Source of the DNA: JBHFEI01 sp041928815
Lineage (GTDB): Bacteria > Pseudomonadota > Alphaproteobacteria > Rhizobiales > Rhizobiaceae
Reading direction: 5' to 3'
Length of the DNA stretch: 64,000 nucleotides
NCBI RefSeq assembly: GCF_041928815.1
Contig: NZ_JBHFEI010000010.1
Span: forward strand, 124,001-188,000
Shown: piece by piece, positions 9,494 to 19,261 of the stretch
Layout: every line of letters starts with the position of its first letter
How positions within the stretch are numbered: position 1 is the stretch's first letter
Notes under the pieces: model-generated
Told to the model about the DNA's origin: nothing
Seen by the model: only the letters and a program-made list of their open reading frames with translations
Database searches by the model: none
Made by a program: the position numbers and the translations under genes

Positions 9494-10105
9494 TTAGTCG
9501 TTGGTCTGGTCGTCGTCTTCGTCGTTCTGGTTCGCGGCGGCAAGCTTCGCCTTCTTGTCGGCGCGCAGCGTGTCGCGGATCAGCTCGTCGGTCATGATCA
9601 GCCGCGCCTCGGTCAGCGTCGAGAACGGGATCAGCACGGTCGGCTGCTCGCCATAGGCGAGCTGCTCGCGCTCCAGCGTGAACCCGTCTTCCGCGACGCC
9701 GACGACCTTGCCGCGAAACCGCTTGCGGTTCTCGACCAGCACCGAGGTCTCCACCTTGACCAGATGGCCCTGCCAGCGGACGAAATCGGCGCGGCGGACC
9801 ATCGGCCGGTCGATGCCGGGCGACGACACTTCGAGATGATACGCCTTATCGATCGGATCTTCCACATCGAGGACGGGAGAAATCGCCGTCGACACGGCCT
9901 CGCAGTCCTCGACCGTCATCGTCCCGTCGAAGCGCTCCGCCATGATCTGCAGCGTCGCGCCGTTCTGCGCCGTCAGCCGCACGCGCACGAGCTGGTAGCC
10001 GAGCGGAAGAAGCACCGGCTCGACGATGTCGGCGATGCGCCGGTCGAGCCCGGTCTCAGTGACGAGCCGCGGCTCCGGCGTGGTATCTGTCGCCTGTTCG
10101 GACAT
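9494..10105 (-). CDS. rimP: Ribosome maturation factor RimP
   Basis: RimP is needed for efficient 30S subunit maturation. The protein has 203 residues from the ATG at 10105 (MSEQATDTTPEPR). Family signatures include GYQLVRVRLT, the LEVSSPGIDRPM block and an acidic C-terminus (DEDDDQTND). An upstream in-frame ATG at 10174 is rejected because it lies inside the leader terminator hairpin. rimP is the first gene of the nusA-infB operon and follows a short leader with its own promoter. Confidence 0.95.
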   Translation of the reverse strand: MSEQATDTTPEPRLVTETGLDRRIADIVEPVLLPLGYQLVRVRLTAQNGATLQIMAERFDGTMTVEDCEAVSTAISPVLDVEDPIDKAYHLEVSSPGIDRPMVRRADFVRWQGHLVKVETSVLVENRKRFRGKVVGVAEDGFTLEREQLAYGEQPTVLIPFSTLTEARLIMTDELIRDTLRADKKAKLAAANQNDEDDDQTND

Positions 10106-10143
10106 GACATGCTCTCCCGGCAGGGCGTGGGCCAGGATCGGGT

Positions 10144-10178
10144 AATAAAAAAGAGCGGGTCCTCGCGGGCCCACTCTT
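10144..10178 (-). terminator. Leader terminator/attenuator upstream of rimP
   Basis: On the minus strand a GC-rich stem (AAGAGTGGGC opposite ACCCGCTCTT, one U-G pair) is followed at once by a U-tract (TTTTTT, then ATTACC). This is a textbook intrinsic terminator. It sits between the candidate promoter at 10206-10234 and the rimP ATG at 10105, so transcripts from that promoter must read through it to reach rimP-nusA-infB. A rimP-leader attenuator has been predicted in alphaproteobacteria. The hairpin could equally stop readthrough from the upstream transglycosylase gene. Confidence 0.75.
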
Positions 10179-10205
10179 CATCAACACCGATCAAGAATTG
10201 ACGGT

Positions 10206-10234
10206 CATATACGCGCTCGGGCGGCGGATTGCAA
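10206..10234 (-). promoter_or_regulatory. Candidate sigma70 promoter of the rimP-nusA-infB operon
   Basis: On the minus strand TTGCAA (10234-10229) and TATATG (10211-10206) are separated by exactly 17 bases. Transcription would start near 10200, about 25 nt before the leader terminator hairpin. The -35 lies immediately downstream of the transglycosylase stop codon. Confidence 0.6.
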
Positions 10235-10241
10235 GTCCGGC

Positions 10242-11477
10242 CTATTTCAGCACGCCCTTCAGCGATGCCGAGGGGAAACAGGTGGCCGCCTCGCCGCGCG
10301 CTTCCTGCCATTTGCCGATCGAGCGGCGCGTCTTGTAGCCGGGCAGACCGTCCGATCCGCCGACGTCGTGGCCGATCCGTTCGAGCGCCCGCTGCATGGC
10401 GGCGACGTCGGAGCGCATCAGCTTGCCGGGCTCGCGCCAGCCGGCGGCGAAGTCGCCCGATCCGAAGGCGATCCGGTCGGCGAGATTGCCGACGAAGAGG
10501 GCGTAGAGGTCGGAATTGTTGTATTCCTTCAGCACGTAGAAATTCGGCGTGACGATGAAGGCGGGGCCGCTCCGCCCGGCCGGGACGAGAAGCATGCCGC
10601 CAGCCTTGCGCTCCGCCGCCGGAAACGGCTTTCCGGAGATGCGCGCGATGCCCTGGCCCTCCCAGTCGGCGATCGGGCGGATCAGGTCCGGCCCCTCCTG
10701 CGCGCAGGAGGCCGAGGCCGGCAGAGCGATCTCGAAGCCCCAGCCGCGGCCGCGCACCCAGCCCTTCTTCGAGAGATAGTTCGCGATGGAGCCGAGGGCG
10801 TCGGGCACCGAGCTCCAGATGTCGCGCCGGCCGTCGCCGTCGACATCGACGGCGTATTTGAGGAAGCTTGTCGGCAGGAACTGCGGCTGGCCCATGGCCC
10901 CGGCCCAGGAGCCCTTCATGTCGGCCTCGCGGACATCGCCGCTGTCGAGGATGTGCAGCGCGGCGATCAGCTCGCGGCGGAACAGATCCTTGCGCGTCGA
11001 CAGGAAGGCTTTGGTCGCCAGCACGTCGACGACGGGGTAAGGGATCTTCGCCCGCCCGAAGCCGGATTCGCGCCCCCAGATGGCAAGCACCACGCCGCCG
11101 GGCACGCCATAGGTCTTCTCGATCAGCGCGAGCGTCGCGGCATGGGTCTTCGCCAGCGTCCGGCCGGTCGCGGCGAGCGTCTCCAGCCGCTGCTGCGCAA
11201 AATAGGCGCCGGGCGAGGAGAACTCCGCCTGGCTCTGCTTGCGCTCGGGCGGCAGCACCTCTCCCGGGATCACCAGATCGGGCAGGTCGAAATTCAGCCG
11301 GACATCGGCGAAGGCTGCCTTGAAACTCTGCTCCGAAATGCCGCTCGCCTTCGCCTCGGGCCAGAGGGTCGCCTGAAGCCATTGCCGGAACTGCGCATCG
11401 ACCGCGGCCCTGTCCGGCGCCGCGAGCACCGGGGAAAAGGCGAGCGCCAGGAGGAGCGCCAGGCCCGTTCGGATCAT
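10242..11477 (-). CDS. Lytic murein transglycosylase, MltB-like with peptidoglycan-binding domain
   Basis: This enzyme cleaves the MurNAc-GlcNAc bond of peptidoglycan, leaving a 1,6-anhydro end. From the ATG at 11477 it has 411 residues: a signal peptide (MIRTGLALLLALAFSPVLAA), an SLT_2 catalytic domain with IWGRESGFG, in which Glu137 is the predicted catalytic acid, and MGQPQFLPTSFLKYAVD. A C-terminal peptidoglycan-binding motif (AMQRALERIGHDVGGSDGLPGYKTRRSI) follows. An ATG seven codons upstream is possible but would put charged residues outside the signal peptide pattern. It lies downstream of recR, 31 nt away, in the same direction. Confidence 0.92.
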   Translation of the reverse strand: MIRTGLALLLALAFSPVLAAPDRAAVDAQFRQWLQATLWPEAKASGISEQSFKAAFADVRLNFDLPDLVIPGEVLPPERKQSQAEFSSPGAYFAQQRLETLAATGRTLAKTHAATLALIEKTYGVPGGVVLAIWGRESGFGRAKIPYPVVDVLATKAFLSTRKDLFRRELIAALHILDSGDVREADMKGSWAGAMGQPQFLPTSFLKYAVDVDGDGRRDIWSSVPDALGSIANYLSKKGWVRGRGWGFEIALPASASCAQEGPDLIRPIADWEGQGIARISGKPFPAAERKAGGMLLVPAGRSGPAFIVTPNFYVLKEYNNSDLYALFVGNLADRIAFGSGDFAAGWREPGKLMRSDVAAMQRALERIGHDVGGSDGLPGYKTRRSIGKWQEARGEAATCFPSASLKGVLK

Positions 11478-11508
11478 GAATGCGTATCCCAAAGCCACTC
11501 CGTCGTCC

Positions 11509-12117
11509 TCATCCCATCGCGGTGCGGGCGCGCAGCGCCGCCGTCAGCGTGCCTTCATCGAGATAGTCAAGTTCGCCGCCGACCGGCACGCCATGGGCGA
11601 GCCGGGTCACCGTGACGTCGAGCCCGTCCAGCCGGTCGATGATGTAATGCGCCGTCGTCTGTCCCTCGACGGTGGCGTTGACGGCGATGATCAGCTCGCG
11701 CACGCCGCCGGCATGGATGCGGTCGATCAGGCCGGAAATGTTGAGGTCGTCCGGGCCGACGCCGTCAAGCGGCGACAGCGTGCCGCCGAGCACATGATAG
11801 GCCGCGTTCATCGCGCCGGCGCGCTCCAGCGCCCAGAGGTCGGAGACGTCCTCGACGACGATGATGGTCGAGCGGTCGCGCCGCTCGTCGGTGCAGACGG
11901 TGCAGGGGTCGATCGTGTCGACATTGCCGCAGCACGAGCAGGTCCGCACCCGGCGATGCGCCTCGTCCATCGCCTGGGCGAGCGGCCCGAGAAGCTGTTC
12001 CTTCTTCTTGACGAGGTGCAGCGCGGCGCGCCGCGCCGAGCGCGGCCCGAGGCCGGGCACCTTCGCCAGGAGCTGGATCAGTTTCTCGATTTCGGGGCCG
12101 GTGACTCGCTTTGCCAT
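11509..12117 (-). CDS. recR: Recombination protein RecR
   Basis: RecR works with RecF/RecO to load RecA at gaps during recombinational repair. The 202-residue protein has the N-terminal helix-hairpin-helix (KVPGLGPRSARRAALHLV), a zinc finger (C60-x2-C63, C72-x2-C75) and a Toprim domain starting with IIVVEDVSDLWALE. It follows the usual dnaX-ybaB-recR order, except that an oppositely oriented MOSC gene lies between ybaB and recR. Confidence 0.97.
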   Translation of the reverse strand: MAKRVTGPEIEKLIQLLAKVPGLGPRSARRAALHLVKKKEQLLGPLAQAMDEAHRRVRTCSCCGNVDTIDPCTVCTDERRDRSTIIVVEDVSDLWALERAGAMNAAYHVLGGTLSPLDGVGPDDLNISGLIDRIHAGGVRELIIAVNATVEGQTTAHYIIDRLDGLDVTVTRLAHGVPVGGELDYLDEGTLTAALRARTAMG

Positions 12118-12174
12118 TCGCCGCTTCTATCGCATATCCTCTCGAAACGGAATCAAGCAGGGCGGAAGCGCGCG

Positions 12175-12792
12175 ATGAAAATCCTCCATGTCTGCATCGG
12201 CACACCGCAACGCCTCGAGGGCAGGAACTACCGCACCGGGATCCTTAAGGCGCCGGTCGGCTCCGGCGTCATGGTGCTCGACCGCGAGGGGCTCGTCGGC
12301 GACGCCGTCCTCAACCGGCGCCACCATGGCGGGCCGGACCAGGCGGTCTACGTGCTCGGCGCCGCCGATCTCGACTGGTGGTCGATGGAGCTCTGTCGCC
12401 CCGTCGCGCCGGGCACCTTCGGCGAGAACCTCGTCGTCGACGGGCTCGACAGCCGGACGGTGGCGATCGGCGACCGTTTCGCGACCGAGGAGGTCATGCT
12501 GGAGGCGACCTCCGTGCGCATGCCCTGCGCCACGCTGTCGGCGCGTATGGGCGACCCGCATTTCGTCCGCCGCTTCATCGAGGCGGGTCGGCCGGGTTTT
12601 TACTGCCGGGTTCTCCGGCGCGGCGTGGTCGCCGCCGGCGACCCGATCACCTCCGACGCCTTCGACGGCGAGCGCATCCTCATGCCGGAACTGCTGCGCG
12701 CCGGCAGGCGGCTGACGGAGGAGGAGCGGCGCCGTTATCTTTCGACGCCGCTCGGCGACCGGCTGAGGCGCAAAATCGAGATGGAAAGCTGA
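12175..12792 (+). CDS. MOSC domain protein (YiiM-like)
   Basis: MOSC domains bind or transfer sulfur and molybdenum-cofactor ligands; the YiiM type helps detoxify hydroxylated N-compounds with Moco. The 205-residue protein contains LNRRHHGGPDQAVYVLG (the usual HGG-D block), the segment PGTFGENLVVDGL, and a late Cys in RMPCATLSARMGDP that is the family's candidate ligand. ATG at 12175 gives MKILHVCIGTPQRLEG, a normal start. It is transcribed against its neighbours recR and ybaB, within an otherwise conserved leftward gene string, so it is probably a lineage insertion. Confidence 0.88.
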   Translation: MKILHVCIGTPQRLEGRNYRTGILKAPVGSGVMVLDREGLVGDAVLNRRHHGGPDQAVYVLGAADLDWWSMELCRPVAPGTFGENLVVDGLDSRTVAIGDRFATEEVMLEATSVRMPCATLSARMGDPHFVRRFIEAGRPGFYCRVLRRGVVAAGDPITSDAFDGERILMPELLRAGRRLTEEERRRYLSTPLGDRLRRKIEMES

Positions 12793-12801
12793 GGCCGCGG
12801 A

Positions 12802-13125
12802 TCAGAACGGCAGCTTCATGCCGGGCGGGATCGGCAGGCCGGCGGTGAGTTCGCGGGTCTTCTCGGCGGTGATCGCCTCCGCCTTGCCCTTGGCGTCGGC
12901 ATGGGCGGCGACGATCAGGTCCTCGAGGATCTCCGCGTCGTCCTCCTTGAACAGCGACGGATCGATCTTCAGCCGCTTCATGTTGCCCTTGCCGTCGAGG
13001 GTGACGGTGACGAGCCCGCCGCCGGAGGTGCCGTCGACGGTGAGCGCGGCGATCTCCTCCTGCATCCGCTCCATCTTGGCCTGCATTTCCTTGACCTTGC
13101 CCATCATGCCCATGATGTCGCGCAT
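12802..13125 (-). CDS. YbaB/EbfC family nucleoid-associated protein
   Basis: YbaB/EbfC is a small dimeric DNA-binding, nucleoid-associated protein that is almost always encoded between dnaX and recR. The 107-residue protein has the N-terminal coiled helix (MGKVKEMQAKMERMQEEIAAL), the central GGGLVTVTLDGKGNMKRLKIDPSL strands, and a PPGMKLPF C-terminus typical of the family. It ends 9 bases from the convergent MOSC gene. Confidence 0.95.
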   Translation of the reverse strand: MRDIMGMMGKVKEMQAKMERMQEEIAALTVDGTSGGGLVTVTLDGKGNMKRLKIDPSLFKEDDAEILEDLIVAAHADAKGKAEAITAEKTRELTAGLPIPPGMKLPF

Positions 13126-13331
13126 CGCGGTTTCTCCTTCGTGTCCCTGGTCTTCCTGGCGCCATGTCCGCGGGAAAAGGCATCACCCGGCATGGTCCGT
13201 GTCTTTATGTCCTTCAAGGCGCTGTCCGACAAAGCACTGTCCGGTCGAGGCGGTCCCGCGTCGTCCGGGCATGCCCTGCGCGTGTCGCGATCCTACGGAT
13301 CCGCGCATGCGCCTTATGTCTTCGCCTTTAC

Positions 13332-13372
13332 GCATGTCTTGCAGGACTGCCGCTGACTTCTGCAAGACATGC
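13332..13372. repeat. Rhizobial palindromic intergenic repeat
   Basis: A 12-bp perfect inverted repeat (GCATGTCTTGCA at 13332-13343 and its complement at 13361-13372) surrounds a 17-nt loop. It sits directly after the dnaX stop codon (13374-13376) in the 248-bp gap before ybaB. Hairpins with GCATGTCTT/AAGACATGC ends are scattered between genes in many Rhizobiaceae genomes. It may end or stabilise dnaX mRNA. The rest of the gap, 13126-13331, shows no gene. Confidence 0.65.
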
Positions 13373-13373
13373 C

Positions 13374-15209
<1,836 letters not shown>

Positions 15210-15277
15210 CGTTCCTGTCGCGTTGCCTCGAATAGATCCGGACCGGAGCGGCTGCCGGCGTCAACGCGCGGCGCGGT

Positions 15278-15376
15278 GGGAGGCTGGCACGATGACCCGT
15301 GCCGGTTCTCGTTGGGGCTGCTTCCTTCCGGACCTGACCCGGTTGGCGAGTGGCTCGTCCACCACCAACCTCCCGA
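15278..15376 (-). ncRNA. ffs: Signal recognition particle RNA, small bacterial type (4.5S-like)
   Basis: On the minus strand the conserved SRP apical segment GGTCAGGTCCGGAAGGAAGC is present, containing the Ffh-binding tetraloop and asymmetric internal loop. The ends can pair (GGGAGG near 15374 with CCTCCC near 15278, continuing as GTTGG/CCAGC), giving a single long hairpin of about 99 nt. The position beside dnaX is conserved in Rhizobiales. With Ffh it targets nascent membrane proteins to FtsY. The ends are set by the terminal pairing and are good to a few bases. Confidence 0.95.
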
Positions 15377-15381
15377 GGGGA

Positions 15382-15410
15382 CATATCGTCAATCTCACCG
15401 GCAAAAGCAA
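15382..15410 (-). promoter_or_regulatory. Candidate promoter of ffs
   Basis: On the minus strand TTGCTT (15410-15405) and GATATG (15387-15382) are separated by 17 bases, and the expected start, 6 nt further on, coincides with the 5' end of the SRP RNA hairpin at 15376. Confidence 0.5.
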
Positions 15411-15472
15411 GCCAAGCCGCCAAAAAACTGCTAGTGCTCGTCAACGACAGCAGAGCCATTCCCGGAGCGACC

Positions 15473-15877
15473 TTGACCGCCTTCGATCTCGACCCCCGCC
15501 TTTCGCGCGACACCACGCTTCTGACCTTTCTCGGCCTCAGCCAGTTGCGGCTGATGAACGACCGGCGCTGGCCCTGGCTGATCCTCGTGCCGCAGCGGCC
15601 GGACATAACCGAGATGTTCGATCTGGCGCCGCTCGACCAGGCGCTCCTGACCTTCGAGACCAATCTCGTCGCGGGCGCATTGAAAAACGCGACCGGCGCG
15701 ACGAAGATCAACATCGCCGCCATCGGCAACATCGTCCGCCAGCTCCACGTCCATGTCATCGCCCGCAGCGAGGGGGACGCCAACTGGCCGGGGCCGGTCT
15801 GGGGCCACGGCCGGGCGGAAGCCTGGGACGAGGACGAAAGGCGGACCTTTGTCGCACGCATACTGGAAAAGCTCTGA
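15473..15877 (+). CDS. HIT family protein
   Basis: HIT proteins are small nucleotide hydrolases or transferases with a histidine triad. The frame contains LHVHVIAR (the triad) and a WPWLILVPQR strand typical of the alphaproteobacterial HIT type. No ATG lies near the expected N-terminus. TTG at 15473 is preferred because GGAG ends 5 nt before it and it gives LTAFDLDPRLSRD, which resembles the usual start; this yields 134 residues. An ATG at 15350 lies inside the ffs gene region and is rejected. The stop is 2 nt before the nudC start. Confidence 0.82.
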   Translation: MTAFDLDPRLSRDTTLLTFLGLSQLRLMNDRRWPWLILVPQRPDITEMFDLAPLDQALLTFETNLVAGALKNATGATKINIAAIGNIVRQLHVHVIARSEGDANWPGPVWGHGRAEAWDEDERRTFVARILEKL

Positions 15878-15879
15878 CG

Positions 15880-16860
15880 ATGACCTCCTCGATCTTCGAC
15901 ACCCATGGCCCCCATCCCGAGCCGAGCACGCTCGTGGCCTTTGCCGAAAACCCGATCGATTCGCGCTCCGAACACCGGGCGGACGATTGCATCGCCGTTG
16001 CTCTCAGGACCGAGGGCGCGCATGTGCTGGCCTTTTGCGGGGGCAAGCTGATCGTCAAGCATGACGAGAAGATCATCGATCCGCTCTTTGCGCCTTATGA
16101 ACTCGCCGACCTGAAGCCGCGCCTCGACGACGCCGTCCTGCTCGGCTTCCTGCCGAACGGCGAGCCGCGCCTCGCGATCCCGATGGACGTCGCGCCCGAG
16201 GACCTGCCGGCCGAGTTCAAGCTCGCCGAGGGGCGGGAGCTCTACCGCCAGCAGATGCTGTCCGACGATCTTCTCGGCCAGTTCGCGCAAGGGGCGAGCC
16301 TGATCGTCTGGAACGCCTCGACGCGCTTCTGCGGCAAGTGCGGCAGCCCGATGGCGGTGAAGGGCGGCGGCTACCGCCGCGCCTGCACAGCCTGCGGCCA
16401 TCTCGCTTTTCCGCGCACCGATCCAGTGGTGATCATGCTCGCGATCGATGTCGAGCGCGACCTCTGCCTGCTCGGCCGCAGCCCGCATTTTCCGCCGGGC
16501 ATGTATTCCTGCCTCGCCGGCTTCCTCGAGCCGGGCGAGACGATCGAGAACGCCGTGCGCCGCGAGACGCAGGAGGAGTCGGGCATCGCCATCGGCCGCG
16601 TGCGCTACCATGCCTCGCAGCCCTGGCCGATGCCGCATTCCCTGATGATCGGCTGCTATGCCGAGGCGAAATCGCGCGAGATCCGGCGTGACGACCAGGA
16701 ACTGGAGGACTGCCGCTGGTTTACCCGCGCCGAGACGGCGGCGATGCTGGCGCGCAACACCGGGGTGGCCGAGACCGGCGAGGCGCATGTCTCGCCGCCG
16801 AAGGGCGCGATCGCGCACCGGCTGATGCGCGACTGGCTGGAATGGGACCGCGGGGCATGA
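15880..16860 (+). CDS. nudC: NAD(+) diphosphatase / RNA deNADding enzyme NudC
   Basis: NudC hydrolyses NADH to NMNH and AMP and removes NAD caps from RNA. The 326-residue protein has an N-terminal NUDIX-like domain, a zinc ribbon (C151-x2-C154, C169-x2-C172) and a Nudix box from G214 to I236 with the REx-EE-xG pattern. It also has the NADH-pyrophosphatase signature SQPWPMPHS (246-254), which separates NudC from other Nudix enzymes. It follows the HIT gene by 2 nt, and the two nucleotide hydrolases are probably co-transcribed. Confidence 0.95.
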   Translation: MTSSIFDTHGPHPEPSTLVAFAENPIDSRSEHRADDCIAVALRTEGAHVLAFCGGKLIVKHDEKIIDPLFAPYELADLKPRLDDAVLLGFLPNGEPRLAIPMDVAPEDLPAEFKLAEGRELYRQQMLSDDLLGQFAQGASLIVWNASTRFCGKCGSPMAVKGGGYRRACTACGHLAFPRTDPVVIMLAIDVERDLCLLGRSPHFPPGMYSCLAGFLEPGETIENAVRRETQEESGIAIGRVRYHASQPWPMPHSLMIGCYAEAKSREIRRDDQELEDCRWFTRAETAAMLARNTGVAETGEAHVSPPKGAIAHRLMRDWLEWDRGA

Positions 16861-16864
16861 GCCC

Positions 16865-17554
16865 GTGTCGCGTTCGGAGCGGCTGCTCGATCTTCTCCAG
16901 ATCCTGAGGCGGCATCGCCGGCCGGTCAGCGGCCGGGCGCTCGCCGAGGAGACCGGCGTCAGCCTGCGCACGCTCTACCGCGACATCGCCAGCCTGCAGG
17001 CGCAAGGCGCGCCGATCGAGGGCGAGGCCGGTCTCGGCTATGTGCTGAAACCGGGCTTCGTGCTGCCGCCGATGATGTTTTCGTCGGAGGAGATCGAGGC
17101 GCTGGTGCTCGGCATGCGCTGGGTGGCGCACCGGGCCGATGCGGCGCTCGCCGGCGCCGCCGGCGAGGCCCTCGTCAAGGTCGCCGCCGTGCTGCCGCCG
17201 GCGCTTGCCGCCGAGCTTGAGGCCGCGACGCTGCTGGTCGGGCCGCGGCGGACGGAAAACGACGCCGTCGACGTGGCGACGCTGCGCCGTGCGATCCGGA
17301 GCGAACGCAAGCTGAGGCTTTCCTATGTCGATGCGGCGGGGGCGGCGAGCGAGCGGATCATCTGGCCCTTCGCGCTCGGCTTCTTCGACGAGGTGCGCGT
17401 CGTCGCCGGCTGGTGCGAGATGCGGCAGGACCTGCGCCATTTCCGCGTCGACCGGATGCAGGCGATGGAGATGCTGTCCGCGCGCTATCCGGCGCGCCGC
17501 CAGGCGCTGATGGCGCAATGGCGCCTCTGCCATGGTCCTGCTGACGGAAACTGA
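16865..17554 (+). CDS. YafY-type WYL-domain transcriptional regulator
   Basis: This is a DeoR-like regulator with an N-terminal winged helix (RSERLLDLLQILRRHRRPVSG; recognition segment GVSLRTLYRDIASLQ) and a C-terminal WYL domain (LRLSYVDAAGAASER...WPFALGFF), which senses ligands in this family. It has 229 residues with a GTG start 4 nt after nudC. It is followed by a VOC-fold gene in the same orientation, a pairing common in rhizobia, where the regulator likely controls the VOC gene. The WYL motif itself is degenerate (LSYVD). Confidence 0.88.
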   Translation: MSRSERLLDLLQILRRHRRPVSGRALAEETGVSLRTLYRDIASLQAQGAPIEGEAGLGYVLKPGFVLPPMMFSSEEIEALVLGMRWVAHRADAALAGAAGEALVKVAAVLPPALAAELEAATLLVGPRRTENDAVDVATLRRAIRSERKLRLSYVDAAGAASERIIWPFALGFFDEVRVVAGWCEMRQDLRHFRVDRMQAMEMLSARYPARRQALMAQWRLCHGPADGN

Positions 17555-17604
17555 CAGCGGCTGCGGCTACATCGGACGCGTTCCAGAAAAAGGAGAGCCT
17601 GCCG

Positions 17605-17976
17605 ATGAAACCGAACCTTGTCCTTCTCTATGTCGATGATGCGCTGGCGAGCGCCGCCTTCTACCGCGACCTCTTCGGCATCGCGCCGCGGGCGGAGTAT
17701 CCGACCTTCTCCTCCTTCGAATTCGAAGGCGGCCTGACGGTGGGGCTGCTCGCCAAGGCCTCGCTTGCCGCGCTGCCTTCCGGCGACGCGGCACGAAGCA
17801 GCAGCGAACTCGCCTTCATGGTCGAGAACGACGCCGCGGTCGAAGCCTGCTACGCGAACTGGAAAGAGAAGGGGTTGCCGATGGCGCAGGAGCTGAGCCG
17901 CTTCGATTTCGGCCCGACCTTCGTTGCGCTCGATCCGGACGGGCATCGCCTGCGCGTCTGCCTTGCGGACGATTGA
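17605..17976 (+). CDS. VOC-fold (glyoxalase/bleomycin-resistance-like) protein
   Basis: A 123-residue single VOC protein made of two beta-alpha-beta-beta-beta units: MKPNLVLLYVDDALASAAFYRDLFG begins the first and SSELAFMVENDAAVEACYANWKEKG the second; it ends DPDGHRLRVCL. Members bind small molecules or a metal and either isomerise or sequester them. The substrate cannot be read from sequence. It has a good upstream AGGAGAG-type site and lies 50 nt after the YafY-type regulator. Confidence 0.85.
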   Translation: MKPNLVLLYVDDALASAAFYRDLFGIAPRAEYPTFSSFEFEGGLTVGLLAKASLAALPSGDAARSSSELAFMVENDAAVEACYANWKEKGLPMAQELSRFDFGPTFVALDPDGHRLRVCLADD

Positions 17977-18036
17977 GACGCGGCACCCGCCTCCCCGCGC
18001 CACCGCATCGGCGGTGGCGATTTCATCAGCGGCCGT

Positions 18037-18174
18037 TCAGTTGCCGTAGACGGCGGCGCGGATCTGCGAGCGCGACAGGCCGATGTCGGACAGTTCGCGG
18101 TCGGTGAGGGCGCTCAGTTCGCGCACGGCGCGGCGCTGGCTGGCATACTGGCTGATCTTCTGGCGGATGTTCAT
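18037..18174 (-). CDS. DUF1127 small protein
   Basis: A 45-residue Arg-rich peptide (MNIRQKISQYASQRR...) ends in the DUF1127 signature LTDRELSDIGLSRSQIRAAV. DUF1127 proteins are abundant in rhizobia; in Agrobacterium such small Arg-rich proteins affect phosphate and carbon homeostasis, sRNA stability and stress growth. An AGAGGAT sequence precedes the ATG. It is an independent gene between the VOC gene and pheA. Confidence 0.92.
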   Translation of the reverse strand: MNIRQKISQYASQRRAVRELSALTDRELSDIGLSRSQIRAAVYGN

Positions 18175-18385
18175 CTCGATATCCTCTCGTGTTCGTCTGA
18201 GGATTATTTAGTCGTTCTGCCCAAAAAGAAGGAGCGCAATGCTTGCAGATTAGGCATGCGTGCGGCGCGTGGCCGGTTAACCGCAGGCGCGGGCGCTGCG
18301 CCATCCGTTCATGGCTGTGGCGGAACGAAGGCGCAAAGGGCGAAGACGCGGCGCCGCCTTTTCCTGGCCGATCGGAGAGGCTGCC

Positions 18386-19240
18386 TCAGAGCGTGGTGCG
18401 CATCGGGTGGGCGGGATAGGTGCCGAGGATGCGGACCTTTTCCGAGAAGAAGCGCAGTTCGTCGAGCGCGCGCTTGACATGGGCGTCGTCCGGATGGCCC
18501 TCGATGTCGGCATAGAACTGGGTGGCGACGAACTTGCCGCCGATCTGGTAGCTTTCGAGCTTCGTCATGTTGATGCCGTTGGTGGCAAAGCCCCCGAGCG
18601 CCTTGTAGAGCGCGGCCGGGATGTTGCGCACGTTGAAAACGAAGGTGGTGACGATCAGCGCGTCGTCCGCCTCCCGCGCCACCGGCTTCTCGTCGCGCGC
18701 GAGGACGACGAAGCGGGTGACGTTGCTTTCCGTGTCCTCGACGTTCTCCGCCACGATGTCGAGGCCGTAGAGATCGGCGGCGAGCCGCGGGGCAAGAGCC
18801 GCCATCGTCCGGTCGCCGAGCTCCGACACGAGCTTCGCCGCGCCCGCCGTGTCGCCGGCGACGACCGGCTTCCAGCCGTTGGCGCGCACGATCTTGCGGC
18901 ACTGGCCGAGCGCGTGGATATGGCTGTGCACCGTGCGGATCTCGTCGCGGGAGACGCCGGGCAGCACCATCAGCTGGAAGCGGATCGGCATGAAATACTC
19001 GCCGATGATGTGCAGCCGCGATTCGGGCAGCAGGTGGTGGATGTCGGCGACGCGGCCGGCGATCGTGTTCTCGATCGGGATCATCGCCAGATCGGCATCG
19101 CCATTCTCGACGGCGACGAAGGCGTCCTCGAAGGTCTGGCAGGGCAGCGGCTCCATCTCCGGATAGACGGCGCGGCAGGCCATGTCGGAATTGGCGCCAA
19201 AGTCGCCCTGGAAGGCGATCGGTCGTTTTGCGGTCGTCAT
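18386..19240 (-). CDS. pheA: Prephenate dehydratase
   Basis: The enzyme converts prephenate to phenylpyruvate in phenylalanine synthesis. The 284-residue monofunctional form (no chorismate mutase domain) has a periplasmic-binding-like catalytic half with IPIENTIAGRVAD and the ESNVTRFVVL (T-R-F) motif near 180, then an ACT regulatory domain with ALGGFATNGINMTKLESYQIG, where phenylalanine binds for feedback control. It lies 21 nt after kdsB in the same direction. Confidence 0.96.
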   Translation of the reverse strand: MTTAKRPIAFQGDFGANSDMACRAVYPEMEPLPCQTFEDAFVAVENGDADLAMIPIENTIAGRVADIHHLLPESRLHIIGEYFMPIRFQLMVLPGVSRDEIRTVHSHIHALGQCRKIVRANGWKPVVAGDTAGAAKLVSELGDRTMAALAPRLAADLYGLDIVAENVEDTESNVTRFVVLARDEKPVAREADDALIVTTFVFNVRNIPAALYKALGGFATNGINMTKLESYQIGGKFVATQFYADIEGHPDDAHVKRALDELRFFSEKVRILGTYPAHPMRTTL

Positions 19241-19261
19241 GGCGATGTCCTGTCGGAGGGA

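Noticed and set aside
13126..13331. Small protein gene in the dnaX-ybaB gap
   Set aside because: Short frames in this gap have no ribosome site or recognisable product, and the end is a palindromic repeat.
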